Shown here: positions 56,012 through 64,000 of the stretch, in pieces
How positions within the stretch are numbered: position 1 is the stretch's first letter
Layout: each line of letters opens with the position of its first letter
Origin: Selaginella moellendorffii
Lineage: Eukaryota > Streptophyta > Lycopodiopsida > Selaginellales > Selaginellaceae
DNA: 64,000 nucleotides
Direction: 5' to 3'
Assembly: GCF_000143415.4 (NCBI RefSeq)
Contig: NW_003314380.1
Span: 355,061 to 419,060, forward strand
Position numbers and translations under genes: made by a program
Notes under the pieces: model-generated
What the model saw: the letters and a program-made list of their open reading frames with translations, nothing else
What the model was told of the DNA's origin: nothing
Databases searched by the model: none

Positions 56012-56572
56012 TCAATTACTCATCATCGAATGGATCAGGGACATACAATTTGCCTTGCTTCTCCACACATTGTCCAATGTTCCAGCGATGGGTAACTTTG
56101 GTAAAATCCGGGCAAGAAGGAAAGGGGCTACATCTGCCAAGAAGTGGTCATCCTTTGACCCCTCAAACTTTGGAGCCACCACCACGCTCTCTTGATGACC
56201 TTGGTAGAAGTCAATAATGTCATCCAGTGCCACCACCCGCTTGAAATCCCGAAACCTTACATGGTCAAGATTCTTGACTTTCGTCCCGTCCTTTAGAACA
56301 ACGCAATTGCCATAATGTAGCCTCCTCGACACAAGCCTCCCAGTAGGGTCTAGATGGTCAACCACGAGGTTGACATACTTCTCCTCGGCGGCACTAAACA
56401 CCACGATATCGTACACATTTGAAACCTTCCCCAGAAATTCATCTACACCTAATCTCTTCATGATGTGGAGTGGTGCATCATCGTCAAATTCCATGCTGAA
56501 ATCTTCAGAAGAGATGAGATCCTTATGAGCGTATACCAGTGGATTGTCTAAATCGAGAATGACATGATACCC
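56012..56572 (-). pseudogene. SCP/CTD-like HAD phosphatase, single exon or remnant
   Basis: After a tttttag acceptor at 56573 the frame opens with YHVILDLDNPLVYAH, the DxDx(T) motif of FCP1/SCP phosphatases (here DLDNP). It continues with MKRLGVDEFLGKVSNVYDIV, VFSAAEEKYVNLVVDHLDP, LVSRRLHYGNCVVLKDGTKV, VRFRDFKRVVALDDIIDF and PFLLARI, following the family order to a stop at 56012-56014. The late Asp-Asp region (VVALDD) is present in place of VDNSP. Upstream exons with a start codon were not found in 56.6-57.1 kb, so it is either a last exon of an unresolved gene or a fragment. It is not a close copy of the NIF-like gene at 43.8 kb. Confidence 0.6.
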
Positions 56573-57279
56573 TAAAAAATGAAAGAAAACCTAAAACTTG
56601 AAGGATGGTTTCGGATCATTCAAATTAACAAGGAAAAAAAAAGGAATCTAAGTTGGGGCCAAAAGTAATTGCATTCATTTATAAGTAGGGATTAATAGTG
56701 CTAGGATTCCATTGTGCTGTGCTCATCCATAGCTTACATTTTCTACACAATGACCATGAAAAAATCACACCCAAGTTCAACCACTGTGATTTGGTATATG
56801 TCAATGCAGACTGAGATCTTTGGAACAAGATCCTTAAGAGTACATATGACCTTAGAAGATCATTTGGATCACTTTCAACCAGAATTTGGATATGTACAGG
56901 TCTTTGGTGAACTTTTCAACAGGGCAAAATAAGCCCAAGCCTCACAGCCACACTGGATCACCTAATGCCGGAGGATGGGGACGCTGCCAAGGAAGATCCC
57001 CTTTACATTGAGAGCCCACAGCTTTGCAACACCCCATGAACACCAATAGGAGCACGTGCCCACCTCAAACAACAAGTGAGACTTCAAAAAGGACATCACT
57101 CATCCAACATTTGATGCCGGAGGATAAGATGCTTAGAAGACTGATTGCTTCTGAGTTCCTTTATGTCTGTTGTTTTGTGCCTATGTGAAGCTATTGACAA
57201 AAAATGTGATGATCCATATGAACCTCTTCACAGGATCATGGGGAGAGAGAGAGAGAGAGAGAGAGAGTGTGTCTTTGCC
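56573..57279. other. Interval with (GA)n tract before the PPR pseudogene
   Basis: No gene seen. A 25-bp (GA)n microsatellite at about 57243-57267 lies just 5' of the first PPR ATG (57280). Two related phrases, atgccggaggat at about 56963 and 57113, mark a small direct repeat. Confidence 0.45.
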
Positions 57280-59176
57280 ATGACATCCAGCGAAGTAGCA
57301 AGAGGAGTGATCGCGGTGCCTCCTGCAGGCATCTCCACGCTAGGCCATCGCCAAATCGCGACTCTTCTGCGCCAATGTGGTGATTCCAAGTCCCTTCCGC
57401 GAGGGAAGCTCTTGCACCGCCGCCTGGCCGCCACCCTCGACCTACGCCACCACCCCTTGTTCAGCAATCTCCTCATCCTCATGTATGGGACCAGCCTCCC
57501 GGACGCATGGTCCGTCTTCCACGATCTCGTCCACAAGAACGCCTTCTCCTGTAACATCATGATCTCGACGCTCTGCGCAAACGGCGAGAGCGCGCAAGCG
57601 ATTCATCTCTTCCTCGCCCTCGCCAGCGATTCAGTCGTCCGCCCCACCCACGTCTCGTTCGTCGCCGCGCTCGCCGCCTGCGCCAATTGCCGCGATCTCC
57701 AGTCGGGCATCCGGATCCACGCCCAGATCGTCGCCGCGCCACCCGCGATCGCGAGCAATCCAGTCGTGTGCTGCGCCCTCTTAACCATGTATCGGAAATG
57801 CGGCAGCCTGGCAGACGCGCGGAAGGTCTTCGATGACATGCCTCGCAAGACGATAGTCGCCTGGAGTGCGATGCTGGCTGCTTACACCAGAAATCCCGAT
57901 CAGGGCGGGCTCCCCGCTGCGATCGAGCTCTATCGCCAGCTCCGGGATGCCGGCATTGGAACACTGCGATTGCCGCAAATGCCCATAATGGGCAGTTTAG
58001 AGCGGCGATTGCGCTGCAGTGGAAGTTGGATCTGGAAGGGATCGGGCCTGATATGGTGACGCTGACTGAGATCCTGGCAGCGTGTTCTTGGAAGCAGGAT
58101 AAAGCACAGGGTATAAAGATCCACGAGCGTACTTGCTCGTGTGGCTGGGAGCGTAATGTTGTCGCTGGAACCTCTATCGTCAAAGTGTGGCAGAATCAAG
58201 GAAGCAAAGCGTGTTTTTTGTCAAATGCACGTACGCGATGTTGTGACTTGGAACGCTATGATCTCCGCGCTTGCCCAGACCGGGCATTGCAGAGAGGCGA
58301 TCAATCTCTACAAGAAGATGGGCGTTCAAAGGAATTCGAGCAGTTTCATGAGCGCCCTCGGTGCTTGTGCATTTCTAGGATCTCTGCAAGACGGCAAAAA
58401 AATCCATGCCGAGGTCATTGCGAGATTTGCCAGCTTGTCTCATCGATTTCTCGAGACTGGAGTGGGTAATGCGATGATCAACATGTATGAAAAATGGCAG
58501 CAAGCAGTCGAAGCAAAGAAAGTTTTTGATTCATTAAAATTTAGAAATGTGATCACTTGGAACGCTACTATTGCAGCATTTGCCCAAAACGGGTATTTCA
58601 CAGAAGCCCTTGACTTGTACCATTGTATGGTTAAGAAATACTCGTCCGTGCGTCCAGACAATGTGACATACGTGAACGCTCTCCACGCTTGCGCGGGACT
58701 GGGATGGATCCCAGGGCAGGGATCTTCACTCGCGAATCGCCGCGAGCGAGTGGAGCAGCGACGCAGTGGTGATGAACAGCGTGATGAGCATGTTTGTGCG
58801 GTGCGGCAGCCCAGGCGAGGCCAAGCGCGTCTTCCTGGGTCTGAAGAACCGCTCCGCAGTGTCGTGGACGATCGCGATCGCTGCCACTGCACAGCAAGCG
58901 AGCAGCGGCGAGGCCGTGGAGCTGTTCTTGGGGATGGTCCACCCGGATTCCTACGCATTCGCAGGGATTCTCTTCGCATGTAGCCATGGAGGGCTTCTCG
59001 ACACCGGATGGAGCTGCTTCACATCGATGCGGCAGGATTTTGGCGTGGATCCGGGAGCCGAGCACTTAGATCTTCTGGGTCGTGCGGGGCGATCGAATCA
59101 AGCCAAAGAGCTCCTCCTCGCCATGCCCTTCTCTCTGGATGATATTTCTTGGACGGCTTCCGTGTCTATTAGGTGA
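57280..59176 (+). pseudogene. PPR gene broken by three frameshifts
   Basis: From the ATG at 57280 the frame reads PPR motifs (GKLLHRRLAATLDLRHHPLF, ALLTMYRKCGSLADARKVFD, AYTRNPDQGG). Near 57955 the coding sense moves to another frame (WNTAIAANAHNGQFRAAIAL). It moves again near 58180 (KCGRIKEAKRVFCQMHVRD through NALHACAGLGW) and near 58715 (VVMNSVMSMFVRCGSPGEAK to the stop at 59174-59176). Put together it would be a PLS-type PPR protein of about 630 residues with a rudimentary E region and no DYW domain. With three independent breaks it is a pseudogene, unless the assembly is poor here. It is not a close copy of the PPR gene at 23-25 kb. Confidence 0.8.
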
Positions 59177-59204
59177 TCACTGTGGCGCGGCTCGAGATTC
59201 ACGA

Positions 59205-60351
59205 ATGGCGGCAGTGGCGTCTAGGATCGCTGTAGTGAAGGGACTGGCGGATGCATGGTGCCCGGTGAGTACCGCAGGGATTCAGATCCACGGGAGTGCG
59301 TGGAGATCGAAGAAATTCCTGTGATCGATCTGTTCGATGTGGAGAAGTGCTCCCCTGCTCGGATATTGGCGATTGATTCCATCCGGAGCGCGTCTAGAGA
59401 CTGGGGCTTCTTCCAGGTACACGAGATCGCTCACCATTGATTGAAATTCCACTGCGTTCTTGTAGATTATCGGCCATGGATTTCCAGAACAACTCATGGC
59501 GAACATGATGGAGCTCGTCCACGACTTCTTCCGCCTTCCCATCGAGGATAGGTCCGTGTACTACGCCGAGGATAGCTCCTCAAAGTTTCGGATGGGGACG
59601 AGTTTTATCCCGTCCAAGGAGACGCGACGAATGTGGCAAGACTACCTCCACCAGGCGTGCTATCCTCCCTGCGAGATCGCCCAGCTCCCGACTAAGCCTC
59701 CATCCTACGTGAAGATCTGGACCGCTTACGCAGAAGCCATGAACCGGTTAGCGAAAAGAGTGCTTGGATTGTTCTCGGAGTCACTGGGACTGGAAAGTGG
59801 TGCTCTGGAGGAAGCTTTTGGAGGAGAGAGGCATGCGATGAGGATGAACTACTATCCACCTTGTCCGGAGCCGGAGCTTACAATCGGACTGGACGCTCAC
59901 GCGGATCCAAACGGTTTCACTATACTCCAGCAGGACACCAGGGTGAAAGATGGCCTCCAGATTCTACACTGTGGAGCGTGGGTGCCGATCAAACCTCTGC
60001 CTGGCGCCTTTGTTGTCAACATTGGAGATCAGCTTCAGGTAAGCTTTCTTTCGATCGTCATCGTCGTGCATGCATGAGATTTCCAGGTTTTGATTGTGTG
60101 TTATTCAGATTCTTTCCAATGATGCGTACAAGAGTGTGGAGCACCGAGCAGTTGTCAACTCGGAGCGAACTCGAGTCTCCATTGCTTCATTCTATGGGCC
60201 AGCAGAAGATAGTCACATTGCTCCGCTGGCGCAGCTGGTCGCTGACGAAGCGCCTGCTTGCTTCAAAGAAAGCGTCTATGGAAATTACCTTCAATCGTTC
60301 TACGCTTCAAAACTAGATGGCAAAGCAGCCATTGAGACTGTAAGGTATTAA
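59205..60351 (+). CDS. 2-oxoglutarate/Fe(II)-dependent dioxygenase
   Basis: Exons (59205 or 59255)-59415, 59466-60038 and 60109-60351. The core is complete: IPVIDL, RDWGFFQIIGHGFPEQLM, YYPPCPEPELTIGLDAHADP (first His and Asp of the iron site), DGLQILHCGAWVPIKPLPGA, INIGDQLQ-like NIGDQLQILSND, and VEHRAVVNSERTRVSIASF (second His and the RxS that binds 2-oxoglutarate). The typical start, MAAVASRIAVVKGLADA, is at 59205 but lies one base out of frame with the rest. The in-frame ATG at 59255 (MVPGEYRRD) gives about 325 residues and skips the first helix. Either a 1-nt deletion has damaged the N-terminus or the shorter form is used. The type is DMR6/F3H-like; the substrate is unknown. Confidence 0.82.
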
Positions 60352-60437
60352 ACTTTGTCTGCGTCTCGTTTAGGTTATGGTCATCCCACTCATTTCCACT
60401 CCCTTAGCCATTGGGTTGCACATCTGTGGGTTGTTGA

Positions 60438-60477
60438 TGCAATAGCTAATGCAATAGCTAATGCAATAGCTAATGCA
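60438..60477. repeat. 12-bp tandem repeat (caatagctaatg), ~3 copies
   Basis: Three perfect units lie just downstream of the dioxygenase stop, probably in its 3' UTR. Confidence 0.8.
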
Positions 60478-60865
60478 GAGGGTCTCAATCTTTCATACAG
60501 CCGCCTTGCTTTATTGATTTGATCCAACATAGAAAATTGGTGACATGCCAGAAAGAAAAGAAGTATAGAAGAATTTACATGTAACGAAACAAATCAAGGA
60601 ATTCTTTTCTGCTTTTTTTCCTTCTGGCAAGTCAATAATTTTCAGCTGGATCGAACCAACAAAGCAAAAGGTGGGAGATGTCTGAAGTTCTTAGAAAGAT
60701 TGAAATTGTTGGCGGAGGTGCAACTTAATGAAACGTATCACATGTTCTATTTGTCTTGCTCTCATTCGCTGAGCAGACTAGTATGAAGAAAGGATGACAA
60801 AAACCTCCTGTTGTTTACGAAGTTCTTGGAATTGTCATGTATGGCTCGCAAAAGCACAGAAAGCT

Positions 60866-61963
60866 TCAAGACTTGACCTTCCTGCTTGATTGCTTTAAAG
60901 CACCGCATGGCACAGACTGCAAACAAAGATTTATGACTGGTTTAAATTATGAAATCAAGATTTACCTTCAAAGTGCTTGCAAGAGCTACAATGCAGCCAA
61001 CCACGGCCAACAGTAACTGCTTCTCGTCCGAAATAGAAGTTTCAGAAATAAACCATGCTAGGATGTTCAGGCTATGTACTTGTACAGGCGTAGTGCTATC
61101 TGGTATTAGTGTTAGTGACGACAACTAAAACACTGAGCTTTCCAACAGAAAAGAAACAGCATCGGAAGTATGCCCGAGGAGAATTAACTGTAAACTTCTC
61201 ATGTGGGAAAGTTTTGCGAAAATAAGATAAATACTATGACGAACCTGCAATAGAGAAGATTAGTATTTCTTCTCGATGGAAACTCCCTAATTTTATTACG
61301 TTGGAGTCCAAGAACGAGATGATCCTACACAATACAAGAAGTTTCGCCAGACGTAGATACTGGTCAGCACCGAACTGAGAAACATAATCAACCTAAATTA
61401 TGCACAGATAAAAAAAACTTCATACTTAGCGATCCAAGAGTATCAGTGTTAGTTGCGATTGCTGACACTCCTCACAAAGAAATGGAACTATTTCTTTAAT
61501 AACTGCTCTGGGTTTCCCAGCTGGTTAATTTCTTGCGAGAATAATAAAACTCAAACTTACCATCGGGACCTTCCACAAAGCATATTGGAAGCCGCGAAGG
61601 CTCAACATTTTGGAGTTGTCAGATATCATAGCTGCTTCTAGCATTAAATCAGTTAGAATGTGATCCCGCACTGCAATTTATAGTTCACGTCAGTATACCA
61701 TGCATCTTGAACAAAATAGCTCGGGAGATGCAACAGTGTGGTGTCCACGGCTGGCTTCTTGTAGGATCCATGCATCTCACCTCAAGTGGGCAGAGATCAA
61801 GTGGAAGCTGGAGAGCTATCCCAATTCTCGGGAGATGCGATGAAGAAAATGGCGGGATTGTTGATTTTTGTAGAGAGAATATTCGCACCTTTGACCATTC
61901 ACTCACCATAACAGAACCCCACCACAGATCTTCCTCTCGCAGTGGAGTTGAATTGTGATCCAC
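60866..61963 (-). CDS. Unrecognised minus-strand gene, several short exons
   Basis: Spliced coding pieces can be read from 61963 (MDHNSTPLREEDLWWGSVM, donor gtgagt at 61906). They continue with DHILTDLMLEAAMISDNSK and QYALWKVPM (about 61665-61562), VIKEIVPFLCEECQQSQ (about 61500-61430) and VDYVSQFGADQYLRLAKLL (about 61395-61255). The last pieces are PVQVHSLNILAWFISETS (about 61110-60968) and a final exon ending SRKVKS at the stop 60866-60868. Acceptors and donors flank most pieces and the intervals are 45-75 nt, as in neighbouring genes. One donor near 61431 (tcgctaagt) is not GT, and the phase between the first two pieces is not resolved, so an exon may be missing. The helical, Leu-rich composition suggests an armadillo-like fold; I cannot name the family. 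Confidence 0.45.
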
Positions 61964-62166
61964 AGGAGCTGCAGGGGTGAGCTTTTAAGTGTTTTGAAGC
62001 TACTCTCTCTTGTTTTGACTTCCAGGTTCCGTGGATTCAATTCAGAAAGGCCTGTAGGAAAACGTTTCCCTGTAAAAGATCAACAGAGTTTCTTTTTGCC
62101 TATGGTGGAACCTCAATGCCAGGTACCTTTTTTGATGACTCTGCAAAATCATAGAAAGAAAGAAAC

Positions 62167-62170
<4 letters not shown>

Positions 62171-62239
<69 letters not shown>
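62171..62239. repeat. (GA)n microsatellite, ~69 bp
   Basis: Uninterrupted ga dinucleotides from about 62171 to 62239. A shorter tract of the same type lies at 57243-57267 and a partial one at about 35000-35012. Confidence 0.95.
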
Positions 62240-62241
<2 letters not shown>

Positions 62242-63690
62242 TTGATCCATCAATTTTATCTGTCTAGGTACTCCTCTTTTTAAATAATTTGTTGTACTAT
62301 TTAAAATACACTACTCCTCTTTTTAAATTATTTTTTGTGCTATCTAAAATATATCATAATGTATATTCTAATATATTTCTTAACATACTTGAATGCTAAA
62401 CATAACAACTAATGAAACTAGGCATTTGTTTAGATTGAGGCATTTGCATAATGTTAATTGCTAGCTATTGCGCATCAGGACAAATGGCGAGAAATGGTGT
62501 CCCCACTAGTCTCTAGTTTTTAAATAGCTAGAACAATGTTTAACTCTCTTAAGTTCTTTTGTGTTTAACCATCAGGCCATCAATCTTAGACGGCTGGATT
62601 TTGTGCCCTCTATATTACAGAAAGAAACCATGAGTGTGGAGGACTTAATGATGTTAATTTTAAATTTATTTTTAAGGTTTACATTGGCATTCTGTTACAT
62701 GTTAGTGTTAATAAGTGTTAATAGTTTTTTCAATATAGATTATTTACATTAGTGATAAGTTAGACAATTAAATTTAAACACTGATTACAAGTTAATTAGA
62801 GAAAGTTTAAGAGCCCTTAGATTAGAGAATATCCTAGAATATATTTAGATATCTAGGTATATGACTTTACTTTGTAAAGAAAAATTAAAAAAAATCTATG
62901 AGTGCATGAAATATGGAAATAAAATACAAAAATATGCATATTCAATTAGCTAAATATGCATATTCAATTATTAGTGGTCTAAATTAAAACCAATTCAATG
63001 GCTATCAAAATCCCATTACAGTAATAATAATAAATGGCATTGTAACCATACACTTGAACCTCATATCATCCTCTCCTTTTAGAAGAATGGAAAGTAGTTA
63101 TAATTGTTTGGTTGATAGGGATTTGGAGGAATATTAGGTGGAGGAACTAGTGGATCTGTAGATGCTAGTTATTTATGATCCTTTTGTATGAAGTATTTCA
63201 GCTATTTTATATGCACAATTTTTAGAGGATCAACCTATTGAATGTCATGCCAAACCTCATATACTTGTGTCCAATGTAAAAAAAAATGATTTGAGAGACA
63301 ATCCATAAAAGTTCAAATATAGAGGAAAAGGGCCCATGAATAAAAGTGCACCCCCTTTTTTAATTAATTAAGGGTCTTGGAATACTTTGAATAGTACTGA
63401 GTTAAGTGACTTCTCGAGAAGTCTAAATTCAAGAGCTTACATTCAATTTACCGCAACATCTGATACAATCTCTTCCACTAAGCAAGGAGCTATTTAGACA
63501 AACTATACACTATAAGATTGGGAAAATTAACTAACATAAGGTCATCTACTTTATACTTTACAGGTTAACAATGATGGGAGTATGCTCAGCAAGAAACACA
63601 TAAGAGTTCCTATCTTATGTTTATCTAGTATAAATATATACATAATGACCAATTTCTTAACTAGCTTGGGTGAAGATTGATAAAGAGTCT
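62240..63690. other. AT-rich gene-free stretch
   Basis: No gene found. At about 62800-62890 a block (agaatatcctagaatatatttag, then gactttactttgtaaag) resembles the repeat family at 12-13 kb. The direct repeat aatatgcatattcaatta is present twice at about 62931-62971. Confidence 0.5.
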
Positions 63691-63691
63691 A

Positions 63692-63997
63692 TTAATACCA
63701 ACCTCTTGTTGTCATGGCAGTAAAGAAAAAATATCTGAAATGACTTGTTGATGAATAATTTTCGATACCTACAATCATATTCCCAACACTTGAGTTGCAT
63801 ACAAATGAGATAATAATGGTGCTACAATTGTGGCAAGCTATCACAAGCCTTGCCACATCTAGAGATCCTCTTGTATATACATGTCCAACTGGAACATTGA
63901 TGTGATAGACAGGATCATTTCGGAAGCATTCATTGATGCACTTCATCCACGCACACCAGCGATGATTCCCGTCGATAATGTAGAACATTTTCCCCAT
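63692..63997 (-). CDS. Partial reading frame with a ParB-like DGNHR motif
   Basis: A minus-strand frame of 101 residues runs in from the window's right edge. It begins MFYIIDGNHRWCAWMKCINE, where IIDGNHRW resembles the (V/I)DGxHR core of ParB/sulfiredoxin-like nuclease folds. It continues DPVYHINVPVGHV and LDVARLVIACHNCST before the sequence becomes less protein-like and a stop is reached. It is cut by the window end, lies in AT-rich DNA and may be one exon or a transposon-derived fragment. Function is not assigned. Confidence 0.35.
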   Translation of the reverse strand: MGKMFYIIDGNHRWCAWMKCINECFRNDPVYHINVPVGHVYTRGSLDVARLVIACHNCSTIIISFVCNSSVGNMIVGIENYSSTSHFRYFFFTAMTTRGWY

Positions 63998-64000
63998 AAA

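Noticed and set aside
62045-62245. Frame ending in a long RERERE run
   Set aside because: It is the translation of the (GA)n microsatellite.
1-64000. CRISPR arrays, bacterial operons, Shine-Dalgarno sites, tRNA or rRNA genes
   Set aside because: The genes have spliceosomal introns throughout, so prokaryotic features are not expected. I found no regularly spaced identical repeats with unique spacers and no cloverleaf or rRNA sequence that I could support by eye.

Overview
The window is nuclear DNA of a land plant, most likely a lycophyte such as Selaginella. Nearly every intron I could resolve is about 45-75 nt. Genes are compact, there are two PPR genes, and full-length plant families (PDR-type ABCG, OPT, VDAC, O-fucosyltransferase, 2OG dioxygenase) lie close together, broken up by AT-rich, repeat-filled islands. 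The species call is an inference from gene architecture, not from a database match.

Layout. 1-6.4 kb: gene-poor, with diverged direct repeats and simple repeats. 6.4-10.6 kb: a minus-strand Glu/Lys-rich coiled-coil gene whose downstream part is a decayed, tandemly duplicated coding array. 10.7-14.3 kb: AT-rich DNA with a ~630-bp direct repeat pair and a RanGAP-like fragment. 14.3-27.1 kb: O-fucosyltransferase (-), PP2C-kinase fusion (+), GH27 alpha-galactosidase (+), PPR (-), MYND-finger protein (+). 27.1-37.6 kb: an AT-rich island holding a small isoprenoid cluster: a divergent GGPP-synthase-like gene (+), a cis-prenyltransferase (-) whose stop codon lies 16 bp away, a broken second cis-prenyltransferase copy with an inverted first exon, and a cytochrome P450 pseudogene with a terminal-inverted-repeat transposon in an intron. 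37.6-48.9 kb: a dense run of polyQ protein (-), OPT transporter (+), VDAC (-), S26 peptidase-like (+), NIF/SCP1-like HAD protein (-), PHD-like protein (+) and an MRS2/CorA Mg transporter with a C-terminal EF-hand (+). 49-64 kb: PDR ABCG transporter (+), SCP-like phosphatase remnant (-), PPR pseudogene (+), 2OG dioxygenase (+), an unrecognised minus-strand gene, a (GA)n tract, then AT-rich DNA.

Organisation. From 14 to 47 kb the housekeeping genes largely alternate in orientation, giving five head-to-head pairs with start codons 54-512 bp apart and several tail-to-tail pairs. The most unusual segment is the 29-36 kb isoprenoid island, where a trans- and a cis-prenyltransferase sit together, both with altered substrate-binding motifs. 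Second is the MRS2-type channel with a calcium-binding-type EF-hand, whose last intron is GC-AG.
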